From: Phocaeicola sartorii JCM 17136 = DSM 21941
GTDB taxonomy: Bacteria; Bacteroidota; Bacteroidia; Bacteroidales; Bacteroidaceae
Reading direction: 5' to 3'
NCBI RefSeq assembly: GCF_000614185.1
Contig: NZ_BAKM01000019.1
Span: 41,391-105,390 of the forward strand
DNA length: 64,000 nt
Positions 1-9,291 of the stretch are shown piece after piece. The notes under the pieces were generated by a model that was given only the letters and a program-made list of their open reading frames with translations, did not search any database and was not told the DNA's origin. A program made the translations under genes and the position numbers. Positions within the stretch are counted from its first letter, which is position 1. Each line of letters starts with the position of its first letter.

Positions 1-695
1 TCCTCCGCTGGGAATCAGTCCGTCCCGTCCCTTGTCAAAGGGGCGTGATGCCTTTTCCGGTTCGCCCTCTCGGGTGGAGAATGCGCCCAATCCGTCGAAA
101 CTACCCACGGAATAGGGATTCACTTCCTGTGCCCCTCCGCACAGAATGCAGTCTTGAAGTCCCGATTTGATCAGCAGATACGCCATGCCGATGGCATGTG
201 AACCACTGGCGCAAGCTCCCGATATGGTAAAGTTAATTCCTTTTAAATGGAAAATAACCGAAAGATTCATGGTTATTGTGGAGTTCATGGACTGGAAGAT
301 GGAGCCGGAGCCCACCATAGCCGTATTCTTTTTGGCACGGATGACGTCAATGGCATTGATTACCGGGGCGGCACTACTGTCATTGCCGTACAATATGCCA
401 ACTTCACGGTTCCATAAAAATTCCTCGTCTATTTGTGCCTGGCGGAATGCTCCAAGGTAGCCATATAGGCGTATTCTCCCTGTTCGGCGAGGCTATGCCG
501 CTTTTTGCGATCCAGTAACGTCTTCAGGTCAGGACGTTCGACAATTCCTGTCAATGCGGAAAAATACCCCATCTCCTTACGGACCGGATCAATTCCGATG
601 CCGGAACGCCCTTGGAACAAAGCGTCTTTTACTTCATCCTGATTCCTGCCTATGCACGAATAGATACCCATGCCTGTTATCACTACTCTTCTCAT
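1..695 (-). CDS. beta-ketoacyl-ACP synthase (FabF/KAS II-like), partial, frameshifted
   Basis: Condensing enzyme for polyketide or fatty-acyl chain extension on an acyl carrier protein. The N-terminus MRRVVITGMG is the usual KAS opening. After one frame change (about 455-470) the reading continues through GACASGSHAIG, where the Cys matches the nucleophile region, and through LGAFSTREGEPEKASRPFD. The C-terminal part with the His residues lies beyond the window edge. An in-frame ATG at 722 exists, but the start at 695 lies 8 bases after the fabG stop and fits the family N-terminus. The frame break is explained by loss of one C (ATGGCCTACC read as ATGGCTACC). It is the last visible gene of a four-gene minus-strand operon with an ammonia-lyase and a ketoreductase, which suggests an aryl-polyene or flexirubin-type pigment rather than primary fatty acid synthesis (inference). 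Confidence 0.85.
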
Positions 696-702
696 TTTCT
701 GC

Positions 703-1431
703 TTATGTATAGATTCCTCCATTGATGGAAATTACCTCTCCGGTGATATAGGAGGCTTGTTCGGATGCCAGGAAGCCTACCAGAGCGGCTACTTCCCCGG
801 GTTCGCCGAACCGTCCTGCCGGAATGTGTTTTTTCCATTCATTTTCATCAATGCCTTCTGTCATATCCGTACGGATAAATCCCGGTGCTACGGCATTCAC
901 CGTCACGTGTTTTCTGGCCACTTCCTGTGCCAGTGCTTTGGTGGCGGCTATCATTCCGCCTTTGGCTGCCGAATAATTGGTTTGTCCCGGCATCCCTTTG
1001 ATGCCCGACAGGGAGACGATGTTGATAATACGTCCGAACCGCTTGACCAGCATATTTTTCAGCAAGGGTTGGGTCACGTTAAAGAAACCGTTCAGGCTGA
1101 TATCCAATACCCGGCTCCATTCATCCTGTTCCATCCACAGCATCAGGTTGTCACGGCGTATGCCGGCATTGTTCACCAGCACTTCAATGTAGGTATCGGG
1201 ATGCTGCTCCATCCAGCCGTTCAGTGCGGCGTGCGCGGCTGCTGCGTCGGTCACGTCAAATTTCATCAGTTCACCGTCCGAGCCTTGTTCACGTATCTGT
1301 TGCAGAGTGGCTTCCGCTTCCGTATCGTTGCTTTGGTAGTTTATCAGTATCTGATATCCCATTTCGGCCAGTTTCAGACAAATGGCTCGTCCGATGCCCC
1401 GGCTTCCTCCTGTTACTAATGCGTATTTCAT
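703..1431 (-). CDS. fabG: 3-oxoacyl-ACP reductase (FabG-like SDR)
   Basis: Short-chain dehydrogenase of 242 aa that reduces 3-ketoacyl-ACP with NAD(P)H. Visible motifs: nucleotide-binding TGGSRGIG at residues 7-14, NNAG at 87-90, a Ser at about 140-142, and the YxxxK pair (Tyr153, Lys157) in TNYSAAKGG. The C-terminus SINGGIYT is typical of FabG. It overlaps the upstream gene by four bases (ATGA), which indicates translational coupling, and is followed after 8 bases by a ketosynthase. Reductase plus synthase plus ammonia-lyase fits a dedicated polyene pathway, so this is probably a pathway-specific FabG paralogue rather than the housekeeping copy (inference). Confidence 0.9.
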   Translation of the reverse strand: MKYALVTGGSRGIGRAICLKLAEMGYQILINYQSNDTEAEATLQQIREQGSDGELMKFDVTDAAAAHAALNGWMEQHPDTYIEVLVNNAGIRRDNLMLWMEQDEWSRVLDISLNGFFNVTQPLLKNMLVKRFGRIINIVSLSGIKGMPGQTNYSAAKGGMIAATKALAQEVARKHVTVNAVAPGFIRTDMTEGIDENEWKKHIPAGRFGEPGEVAALVGFLASEQASYITGEVISINGGIYT

Positions 1432-1889
1432 TTTTCAGACTCTTCTAATAATCCTTTTTTCAGTGCTCTGCGCACCAGTTTGCGCATAGCATCGTCCAGA
1501 GCGGAAAAACCGGTGAAGATTGAAGCATTTCCCTGATAACGCTTGGATTTCCAAAGCCTCTTCCCGTTCAAATCGCTTACCTCGGCAATGACCCGGACGC
1601 GGGCGCCGTCCGAAGCTAAGCTGAGCAGGTTCACCCCTTTTTTCTCTACTGATACTTTAAGGATGAAATCAGCTTCTTCCTTAGAATCAACCAATTGCCA
1701 GCGGTTCCATTCTTCTCCCACTAGTATATTGTGAATAGCTTCTTGGGCTTCCGGAATATTCTTTTTAACATCGACAAACTCTACATAGGCTTTGTTTCCT
1801 TCAGCTACAAGTTCTTTCAGCGTTTCTCCTTGTGCCTTGATGTGTATTGCCAGGCACAAAGCTATAAGTAATAGGGTGATTTTTTTCAT
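1428..1889 (-). CDS. secreted hypothetical protein in the ammonia-lyase/FabG operon
   Basis: 153 aa with a clear signal peptide (MKKITLLLIALCLAIHIKAQ) and no lipobox Cys, so probably periplasmic. The mature part is a compact alpha/beta sequence with WNRWQLVDSKEEADFILKV followed by RVRVIAEVSDLNGKRLWKSK. This resembles the small domain of envelope proteins that average over stress or assembly components, but I do not recognise a family with certainty. It overlaps both neighbours by ATGA (ammonia-lyase upstream, fabG downstream), so all are made from one transcript. A role in exporting or placing the aryl polyene in the envelope is possible but rests only on position. Confidence 0.75.
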   Translation of the reverse strand: MKKITLLLIALCLAIHIKAQGETLKELVAEGNKAYVEFVDVKKNIPEAQEAIHNILVGEEWNRWQLVDSKEEADFILKVSVEKKGVNLLSLASDGARVRVIAEVSDLNGKRLWKSKRYQGNASIFTGFSALDDAMRKLVRRALKKGLLEESEK

Positions 1890-3409
1890 GGTTGCTTCTT
1901 CTTTAAAAAAATGATCATTTCTTCTATCTCTTTATATTTGGGCGTATCTTCCCGGAATACAGGGAAAAAGGCCCGTATCTCTTGATATGCTTGTTGCGAC
2001 CGGGGGCTTAGCCGGCCGGCTATATCCAGGCAATCAATGGCTTGTACAATACCCATCATCAGGATAGCCATCACCTGATAAGCATTTTCAATGACAGTCT
2101 TTGCCAGCAGTGCGGAATTGGTACCCATGCTTACAATGTCCTGATTGTCATTGTTGTTGGGGATGCTGTGCACATACATCGGGTTGGACAAGGTCTGGCA
2201 CTCTGCCGTAGTAGAGGTTGCGGTAAATTGCGACGCTTGCAAGCCATAGTTCAACCCCAGTACTCCCAGGTTGACAAAAGGTGGCAGAATGCCGTTGATG
2301 CGGTCGTGAAACAGGTAATTGATCTGCCGTTCGGCAAGCATCGTCAGTTTGGTAACCGCTATTTTCAGTTTATCCATTTCAAATGAGATGTAATCTCCGT
2401 GAAAGTTACCGCCATGATACACATTTTGTGTGTCAGGGTCCACTATCGGATTGTCACAAGCGGAGTTTATTTCGTTTATCAATACTTTTTCGGCATTGAG
2501 CAGTTCATCATAAACCGGTCCTAGAATCTGTGGGATACAGCGCAGCGAATAATAAGGCTGCACCTTATGAGTGAAGATTTTCTCTTCGTGTTTCCCGTTG
2601 TAAAGTTCATTTTCTCTTTTGCGCACACATTGGCTGCCTTTCACCCATTGGCGCATCATGCGGGCTATCTCCTGCTGTCCTTCGTGATGTTTGGCTTCGT
2701 TCAGTGGTTCGGACATGAAGTCGTCATACGAGGCGGCAATTTCATTCATCATGACCGATGCTCCCACCGCCCACTGCATCAGTTGCCGCGCATAGATCAA
2801 GTTGACAATGCCTATACCGGTCATGACCGAAGTGCCGTTGGTCACTGAAAGTCCTTCGCGGATGTGCATTTGGAAGGGTTGCAATCCGTTTTCCGCCAGT
2901 ACGGATGCCGTATCTCTTTTCTTGCCTTGGTAAAAGACTTCTCCTTCTCCGATCAGTGTGAGGGCGATATGGGCGAGCTGCACCAGATCGCCGCTGGCTC
3001 CTACACTGCCGTGTTCGGGTACGTATGGAGTGATCCCCCGGTTGATAAATTCGGTAATGAGCAGTGCCAGTTCTTTGTGTACACCGGATTTTCCTTGCAG
3101 GAACGTATAGAGACGTGCAATCATGGCAGCTTTGACATAGAGTTCAGGCAGAGGTTGCCCGGCACCGGTGGCGTGGCTGCGGATGATATTGTACTGTAAC
3201 TGTGACAAGGATTCATCTTCAATACGATATTGGGCCATCGGTCCAAAACCGGTATTGATTCCGTAGATGATCTTGTCGTTGGAGAATGTTTTCAGAAAAT
3301 TGAAACTCTCTTCCAGTTTTTGTATACATGGACCGGAGAGTATCAGGGGTTCTTCTTCAAACAAGATCTTATACAGGGACGCTAAAGTTATTGTTTTCTC
3401 TGCTATCAT
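1886..3409 (-). CDS. aromatic amino acid ammonia-lyase (HAL/TAL family)
   Basis: 507 aa lyase that removes ammonia from an aromatic amino acid using the self-made MIO cofactor. The MIO tripeptide Ala-Ser-Gly is at residues 138-140 in GSVGASGDL, and the catalytic Tyr of YGINTGFG is near residue 49. The substrate-selectivity segment reads RSHATG, the HAL-like form also seen in Bacteroidetes enzymes. Histidine utilisation genes (hutU, hutI) are absent; instead a FabG and a ketosynthase follow directly, the arrangement of aryl-polyene and flexirubin clusters in which the lyase makes the cinnamate or coumarate starter. Tyrosine ammonia-lyase is therefore the more likely role, but sequence alone does not exclude histidine. 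The first gene visible in this operon. Confidence 0.87.
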   Translation of the reverse strand: MIAEKTITLASLYKILFEEEPLILSGPCIQKLEESFNFLKTFSNDKIIYGINTGFGPMAQYRIEDESLSQLQYNIIRSHATGAGQPLPELYVKAAMIARLYTFLQGKSGVHKELALLITEFINRGITPYVPEHGSVGASGDLVQLAHIALTLIGEGEVFYQGKKRDTASVLAENGLQPFQMHIREGLSVTNGTSVMTGIGIVNLIYARQLMQWAVGASVMMNEIAASYDDFMSEPLNEAKHHEGQQEIARMMRQWVKGSQCVRKRENELYNGKHEEKIFTHKVQPYYSLRCIPQILGPVYDELLNAEKVLINEINSACDNPIVDPDTQNVYHGGNFHGDYISFEMDKLKIAVTKLTMLAERQINYLFHDRINGILPPFVNLGVLGLNYGLQASQFTATSTTAECQTLSNPMYVHSIPNNNDNQDIVSMGTNSALLAKTVIENAYQVMAILMMGIVQAIDCLDIAGRLSPRSQQAYQEIRAFFPVFREDTPKYKEIEEMIIFLKKKQP

Positions 3410-3492
3410 TTGGTTTGTGCGATAAAACAGTTTTGTATAGTTTCTGCAAAAGCAGTTAGCTTAAAATAAGTAGCGCGTTTCGAAAGGTTCAC

Positions 3493-3516
3493 CACAGATT
3501 ACACAGGTAATCTGTG
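3493..3516. repeat. perfect inverted repeat between cysS and the ammonia-lyase
   Basis: Arms CACAGATTAC and GTAATCTGTG (10 bp, no mismatch) flank the loop ACAG. It sits 30 bases after the cysS stop. No T run follows on the minus strand, so it is not a typical Rho-independent terminator. It could be an intergenic palindromic repeat or an RNA processing hairpin. Confidence 0.7.
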
Positions 3517-3545
3517 ATGAAAAAACCAGTGTCGCTCTACGTATT

Positions 3546-5027
3546 TTATTTATTCAGTCTCCATGTGAAGCCGTCTTTGGTATCTTTTACTTCGAAACCA
3601 AGAGCGGCCAGCTCATCACGGATCTTGTCACTTGTCGCCCAGTCCTTGTTGGCTTTGGCTTTCATGCGTTGTTCCAGCAGCATATCCACTACTTTACCGT
3701 ATGCCTCTTCGCGTGCCTCGTTATTGGCGGCTTCTTCTTTCAGTCCCAGAATTTCATACATAAAGAGATGGAACACACTTTTCAGTTCTTCCAGGTCTTC
3801 GGCGGAGAGGGTCGCTTTTTTATCCAGAACCGTGTTGATCATACGGGCACCGTCAAACAGATGGGCAATGACAATCGGTGAGTTCAAGTCATCATTCATG
3901 GCTGTATAACACTTCTCACGCAAGTCTTTTACTCCCTCTATGCCGGTGGTTTGTGTCGCCGGAGTGATGCGGTCAAGCCCTTTCACTGCTTCTGTCAGTC
4001 GTTCCAAACCTTTTTCGGCCGCCTGTAACGCTTCGTTGCTGAAGTCCACTGTGCTGCGGTAGTGTGCCTGAAGGATAAAGAAGCGGATGGTCATGGCGCT
4101 GTAGGCTTGTGTCAGCAATGGGTGAGTACCGTGGAAGAACTCGTCCAGATTGATGAAGTTGCCGTATGATTTACCCATCTTCTGTCCGTTGATGGTAATC
4201 ATGTTGTTGTGCATCCAGTAGTGAACCATATCATCTCCTTGTGAGGCCACGCTTTGTGCGATCTCACATTCGTGGTGCGGGAAGATCAAGTCCATTCCTC
4301 CTCCGTGAATATCGAAATGTTCACCTAAATACTTTTTGCCCATGGCGGTACATTCACAATGCCAGCCGGGGAATCCGTTGCTCCACGGACTGGGCCAGCG
4401 CATGATGTGTTCGGGCTGTGCACATTTCCACAAGGCGAAATCGGCAGGGTTGCGCTTCTCGCTTTGTCCGTCCAGTTCGCGGGTGGTGTTCAGCACATCG
4501 TCCAGGTTGCGGCCGGACAGTTTGCCGTAATGATGGTCTTTGTTGTATTTGGCTACATCGAAATACACGGAGCCTTCACTTTCGTATGCATAGCCGTTTT
4601 TCAGGATTTCTTCTACCAGCTCTATCTGTTCAATGATATGGCCCGATGCATGTGGTTCGATGCTGGGTGGAAGCACATTCAAGGCTTCCATAGCCTTGTG
4701 GTAGCGGTTCACGTAATATTGTACCACTTCCATGGGCTCTAGTTGTTCCAGGCGGGCTTTCTTGGCAATTTTATCTTCGCCTTCATCGGCGTCATGTTCC
4801 AGATGGCCGACATCGGTAATGTTGCGGACATAGCGTACCTTGTATCCCAAATGAGTAAGATAACGGTACAGGATATCGAACGTGATGGCAGGACGTGCGT
4901 GTCCCAAATGGGCGTCGCCATATACGGTAGGGCCGCATACATACATACCTACATGGGGGGCATGCAAAGGAACGAAAAGTTCCTTTTGGCGGCTCAATGT
5001 ATTGTAAATGGTTAGTTTATTTTCCAT
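3546..5027 (-). CDS. cysS: cysteinyl-tRNA synthetase
   Basis: Class I aminoacyl-tRNA synthetase (493 aa) that charges tRNA-Cys. HIGH-type signature HLGHAR at residues 40-45 after the zinc-ligand Cys of YVCGPTVYG. Further zinc ligands lie in [10 protein letters not shown] and FPHHECE, and the KMSKS loop is KMGKSYGNF. The C-terminal helical anticodon domain ends in [12 protein letters not shown]. Length matches the family. A -7 promoter box lies 20 bases upstream, so it is transcribed alone or leads into the ammonia-lyase operon 136 bases downstream. Confidence 0.97.
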   Translation of the reverse strand: MENKLTIYNTLSRQKELFVPLHAPHVGMYVCGPTVYGDAHLGHARPAITFDILYRYLTHLGYKVRYVRNITDVGHLEHDADEGEDKIAKKARLEQLEPMEVVQYYVNRYHKAMEALNVLPPSIEPHASGHIIEQIELVEEILKNGYAYESEGSVYFDVAKYNKDHHYGKLSGRNLDDVLNTTRELDGQSEKRNPADFALWKCAQPEHIMRWPSPWSNGFPGWHCECTAMGKKYLGEHFDIHGGGMDLIFPHHECEIAQSVASQGDDMVHYWMHNNMITINGQKMGKSYGNFINLDEFFHGTHPLLTQAYSAMTIRFFILQAHYRSTVDFSNEALQAAEKGLERLTEAVKGLDRITPATQTTGIEGVKDLREKCYTAMNDDLNSPIVIAHLFDGARMINTVLDKKATLSAEDLEELKSVFHLFMYEILGLKEEAANNEAREEAYGKVVDMLLEQRMKAKANKDWATSDKIRDELAALGFEVKDTKDGFTWRLNK

Positions 5028-5047
5028 AATTCATTCTATTAGGCTTG

Positions 5048-5055
5048 CAAAGTTA
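5048..5055 (-). promoter_or_regulatory. cysS promoter -7 box
   Basis: TAACTTTG on the minus strand matches the Bacteroides -7 consensus TAnnTTTG, 20 bases before the cysS start. Confidence 0.6.
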
Positions 5056-5087
5056 TAAATTAAAGTGTGTATTTGGCTAATAATTAA

Positions 5088-5124
5088 CAAAAAATCTGCA
5101 TATTGTTTGGAGACAATATGCAGA
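5088..5124 (-). terminator. Rho-independent terminator of the GH97 gene
   Basis: Perfect 12-bp inverted repeat (arms TCTGCATATTGT and its complement, 6-base loop, 5095-5124) followed on the minus strand by TTTTTTG. It lies 22 bases after the GH97 stop. Confidence 0.85.
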
Positions 5125-5145
5125 TTCTGATCTGTTTGTATGAAA

Positions 5146-7088
5146 TTACTTCACCAGAATAACTCCACCTTCCGGTTGGATGGTGAGGGTGACTTCTCCC
5201 TCTTTTTTCAATGTTATCTCTTCAGCGTGAGGATTTCGCTTTTTATCATCCTGATAAAGCATCACTTGATCTCCTATCCCACACATGGCAGGTTCAACTT
5301 TAATTTCAGCGGTTCTTTTTGTGCATTGATGCCGGCTATGTACCATTTATCGGCATGGCGGCGTGCCAGTATTACGTACTTGCCCGGATAGCCGTCAATA
5401 AATTTTGTTTCATCCCAAGTCGTGGGTACTTGCTTCATGAAGTCCAGGCACACTTGGGGGGCGTCGGTCAGGTTGTTAGGTGCCAAGGCAAAGTTCTGGA
5501 TCGGATTTTGGAACAAAACAGCTGTCGCCAGTTCGAACACATCGGTGGTCTTGCGTATGCTTCCGCCGTCATTGTTGCGGTTGAGGCGTTTGTTGAGGAA
5601 TGTGCCGCCAAACTCCATACAACCAATCGTATTGCGGATGAATGGGTGCAGACAGGCGTTAAACGCTTCTTCATCGCAAAAATGTTGTTGGAAAATCAGG
5701 TTCTCGGATGCCAGTACGGCTTCGCTGCCTACGTAGTTGGGGTACATCCGTTCCCATCCGCGGGGAATGGTACAGCCGTGGAAAATAACCATCAGCCCGT
5801 TGTCGTCCGCGTCGCTCAGGATGGCTTCGTACAGCCGCATGGTTTCTTGTTTGTCGCCTCCGAAGAAGTCCACTTTGATGCCTTTCACTCCCAGACTGTG
5901 CAGCCATTTCATTTCCTTTTTACGGACAATGGGGTTGTCCATGTAGTTGGTGGGACCTTGCACGATATCATTCCAGTAGCCGCTGGAACTATACCATAAA
6001 AATACGTCTACATTTTTGCTGTTTGCATAGTCTATGAAGTCCTTCATGCGGGCGCGTCCTATATTCGTATCCCACCAGTTGTCTATCAATACATATTCAT
6101 ATCCCATGGCGGCGGCAAGATCCACATATTTTTTCTGGTCTTCGAAATTGATGCTTCCATCCTGCCAGAGTATCCAGCTCCAGGTGCCGCGTCCCATTTT
6201 ATAGGTGTGTTCTGTTGGGTAGAGAGGTTCCACTACATCCCATGGAATGGTTGTTTCGACAATGGGCTTCAGGTTTTCGCCTACCGTAATCGTGCGCCAG
6301 GGAGTGGAGCCGGGCAAGGCAAGGCCGGGGGTTGTCGTGCCGTTACCGTTGTTTTCTTCGGGCATGGGGAAAGCGATGGTATAGAGCCCTTCGGCGGTGG
6401 CGTCGCTCAGGTGTGAGGCGCAGTATTTACTGTCCACTCCGGTTTCGCTGATAAGCGCCCAGCCGTTTTCTCCTACATGGAACAGGCAGGGGAACGTGTA
6501 GCCGTGTCCGTATGCTGAGCGTACATTCATGGGGGCATCGGCTTTGTATTCTTCCTCATAGCTGGGTTTGGTACGTTTCCAGCCTATCATGGCATCGCTT
6601 TGAGGACAGAGGAAAGTGGTGGTGAAAGAGGGAAAATCAAAACCGGTCGTCTCTTTTTCTATCACGATACTTCCCGTGTCGCCATATTTAGGCATTTCGT
6701 AGCGGAAAGCGATATCGTTGTTGCTTATGCGGAACACTACATGGATATTCTTCTTTTCCTTATTGGCCAAGGTACAGGTCAGTTCGTTGGCCCGGTAGTG
6801 TATTTGTGATTGTTTGATGCGGTCTTGCGTATAGGTTTTATCTATTTTATTCTCTTTTTGTCCGGTGAAAGTCATATCCCGGCTGAAGTCTCCCACATTG
6901 GCGACGAAACCTAACGGTGAGTCTTCCAGAATGGTCTTGTTCTTATAAGTGACGGAATAAACGGGGATGCCTTGTTTTACGGATACATTTACTTTCAGAT
7001 TTCCGTCTGGCCCGGATGCTGTGACGCTTTGTCCCGAAACCGTCAGAGAGGTGATTAGTCCGATGACTAAACTGATGAGTGTTTTCAT
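5146..7088 (-). CDS. GH97 alpha-glycosidase, retaining type (probable alpha-galactosidase), one frameshift
   Basis: Secreted glycoside hydrolase of about 647 aa with signal peptide MKTLISLVIGLITSLTVSGQ, an N-terminal GH97 beta-sandwich, a TIM barrel (GTWSWILWQ, YVLIDNWW, FLWYSSSG) and a C-terminal beta domain. Asp407 in GIKVDFFGGDKQ matches the nucleophile of retaining GH97 enzymes, which is replaced in inverting SusB-type members. Glu462 in LASEN lies 55 residues later, the spacing I recall between nucleophile and acid/base in BtGH97b. A retaining alpha-galactosidase is therefore more likely than an alpha-glucosidase (inference). The frame breaks near 5275-5290, after LNLP, and resumes at GDQVMLYQDD; a single lost base in a G or C run explains it. 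Divergent from a GH51 arabinofuranosidase, suggesting joint action on arabinogalactan-like material. Confidence 0.88.
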
Positions 7089-7119
7089 GATTTTAATCTT
7101 ATTGGTTTGATGATGGAGG

Positions 7120-7127
7120 CAAAATTA
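7120..7127 (-). promoter_or_regulatory. GH97 promoter -7 box
   Basis: TAATTTTG on the minus strand, 31 bases before the GH97 start, matches TAnnTTTG. Confidence 0.6.
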
Positions 7128-7246
7128 CAGAATAAAACTGATGTCCTGAGGAAATAAAATAGTCACATAGGGTATACAAATCATTCAAATTGCGGCCTAT
7201 CACAATAAATCGTATCTTGTCTTTCCTCTCAAATACTATCTTTTTC

Positions 7247-7254
7247 TATCTTTG
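7247..7254 (+). promoter_or_regulatory. GH51 promoter -7 box
   Basis: TATCTTTG matches TAnnTTTG and lies 34 bases before the GH51 ATG. Together with the box at 7120 it makes the 200-base gap a divergent promoter region. Confidence 0.65.
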
Positions 7255-7288
7255 TTCGGAGAATTTTAATTTTTAAGCTAATCATATC

Positions 7289-9256
7289 ATGAAATTACAC
7301 AGAACTCTATTTACAGCATTGGCGTTTGCTGCCGGAGTAGCGCTACATGCACAGAATGTGCACAACATGGTCGTACAGACTAATAAACCGGGTGCGGAAA
7401 TACAGCCCACCATGTATGGCTTGTTTTTTGAGGACATTAATTACGGAGCCGACGGAGGCCTGTATGCCGAACTGGTAAAGAACCGTTCCTTTGAATTCCC
7501 GCAACGTTTTATGGGGTGGACTATTTTCGGCAATGTGACATTGATGGACGACGGACCGTTCGAACGTAATCCGCATTATGTCCGTCTGGGCAATTCCGGT
7601 CACAGGGAAAAACATACAGGAATTGAAAACGAAGGTTTCTTCGGCATCGGTGTCAAGGAAGGGGCCGGGTATCGTTTTTCCGTATGGGCACGCGGTGAGA
7701 ATCAGAAACTTCGCATTGAATTGATCAGGAATGATACCATGGAGGAACGACAGGCCTTTGAATCCAAAGAACTGACGGTGAACTCGAAGGAATGGAAACA
7801 ATATGAGGTGATATTGAAATCGCCAAGAACAGAGCCCAAGGCCCATCTCCGCATTTTCCTTGAGAGTCCCGGTACAGTAGACCTGGAGCATGTGTCTCTC
7901 TTTCCGGTAGATACTTGGAAGGAACGTAAGAACGGGCTTCGTAAGGACTTGGTTCAGGCTTTATATGATATCAAGCCCGGTGTTTTCCGTTTTCCCGGCG
8001 GTTGTATTGTGGAAGGCACCGATGAGGCTACCCGTTATGAATGGAAGAAGACTGTGGGAGCGGTAGAAAACCGTCCGTTGAATGAAAACCGTTGGCACTA
8101 TACGTTCAAGCATCGTTTCTTCCCCGATTATTTCCAGACTTACGGACTGGGTTTCTTTGAGTATTTCCAGTTGTCGGAAGATATAGGTGCCGAACCGCTG
8201 CCTATTCTGAACTGCGGGCTGATCTGCCAGTATCAGAACGCTCCCGACCAGCAGGTCAGCCTGTCCAAACTCGATTCGTATATACAGGATGCGTTGGATC
8301 TGATTGAATTTGCCAATGGTGATGTCACAACCCCTTGGGGAAAAGTCCGTGCCGATATGGGACATCCCGCTCCCTTTAATCTGAAGTTCCTGGGCATTGG
8401 CAACGAACAATGGGGGCCGGAATATCCGGAGCGTCTGAAACGCTTTGTCGAAGTGCTTCGTAAGGCGCATCCCGAAATCAAGATCGTCGGCAGCTCGGGA
8501 CCTCAGTCCGAAGGCAAGGACTTTGATTATCTGTGGCCGGAAATGAAAAACCTGAAAGTGGATTTGGTGGATGAGCATTTCTATCGTCCCGAAAGCTGGT
8601 TCCTGTCACAGGGCAACCGTTATGACCACTATGACCGCAAAGGTCCGAAGGTGTTTGCCGGAGAGTATGCCTGTCACGGGAAAGGCAAGAAGTGGAATCA
8701 TTTCAACGCTGCCTTAATGGAAGCTGCTTTCATGACCGGACTGGAACGGAATGCCGATGTGGTGCACATGGCTACATACGCTCCCTTGTTTGCTCATGTG
8801 GAAGGATGGCAGTGGCGTCCGGATCTGATCTGGTTTGATAACTTGAACTCCGTCCGTACTTGCAGCTACTATGTGCAGCAGCTTTATGCTCATCACAAAG
8901 GAACGCATGTACTGCCACTGACGATGGATAAAAAAGCGGTGAGCGGTCAGGATGGCTTGTTTGCCAGTGCCGTATGGGACAAGCATGAACAGGCGTACAT
9001 GGTGAAGATCGCCAATACTTCAGATCAGGCACAACCGGTGTCGTTGACTTTCACCGGACTGAAGAAGAATGATATATTGGCTGATGGAAAATGTATCTTG
9101 TTGCAGTCCGACGATTTGGACAAGGATAATACGGTAGGAAATCCGGAGGTCATCACTCCGAAGGAAAGTGCTGTCGCTGTTGACGGTCATGTGCTGAATG
9201 CGACAGTCGCTCCCAGAACCTTTGTCCTTTATAAGTTTGTCAAAGAGAAGAAATAA
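7289..9256 (+). CDS. alpha-L-arabinofuranosidase, GH51
   Basis: Exo-acting retaining glycosidase (655 aa) that removes arabinofuranosyl side chains from arabinan, arabinoxylan or arabinogalactan. Signal peptide MKLHRTLFTALAFAAGVALHAQ, then PTMYGLFFEDINYGADGGLYAELV, the N-terminal hallmark of Bacteroides GH51 enzymes. A carbohydrate-binding beta domain covers roughly residues 90-200. Acid/base Glu373 lies in GIGNEQWGPEY and nucleophile Glu459 in VFAGEYACHG. The C-terminal beta-sandwich ends in APRTFVLYKF. Periplasmic by its signal peptide. Divergently arranged with the GH97 gene. No SusC/SusD pair is adjacent, so it is either an isolated accessory enzyme or controlled from elsewhere. Confidence 0.94.
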   Translation: MKLHRTLFTALAFAAGVALHAQNVHNMVVQTNKPGAEIQPTMYGLFFEDINYGADGGLYAELVKNRSFEFPQRFMGWTIFGNVTLMDDGPFERNPHYVRLGNSGHREKHTGIENEGFFGIGVKEGAGYRFSVWARGENQKLRIELIRNDTMEERQAFESKELTVNSKEWKQYEVILKSPRTEPKAHLRIFLESPGTVDLEHVSLFPVDTWKERKNGLRKDLVQALYDIKPGVFRFPGGCIVEGTDEATRYEWKKTVGAVENRPLNENRWHYTFKHRFFPDYFQTYGLGFFEYFQLSEDIGAEPLPILNCGLICQYQNAPDQQVSLSKLDSYIQDALDLIEFANGDVTTPWGKVRADMGHPAPFNLKFLGIGNEQWGPEYPERLKRFVEVLRKAHPEIKIVGSSGPQSEGKDFDYLWPEMKNLKVDLVDEHFYRPESWFLSQGNRYDHYDRKGPKVFAGEYACHGKGKKWNHFNAALMEAAFMTGLERNADVVHMATYAPLFAHVEGWQWRPDLIWFDNLNSVRTCSYYVQQLYAHHKGTHVLPLTMDKKAVSGQDGLFASAVWDKHEQAYMVKIANTSDQAQPVSLTFTGLKKNDILADGKCILLQSDDLDKDNTVGNPEVITPKESAVAVDGHVLNATVAPRTFVLYKFVKEKK

Positions 9257-9291
9257 GCCACCTTCCTTTTCCAGCGAGTGTGTGCAGCCCG

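Noticed and set aside
670..1419. A 249-codon plus-strand frame over fabG
   Set aside because: Antisense to a clear SDR with catalytic residues; composition (Cys/His/Phe-rich) is not protein-like.
3493..3516. Rho-independent terminator for cysS
   Set aside because: The hairpin is perfect but no T run follows on the minus strand; kept only as a palindromic repeat.
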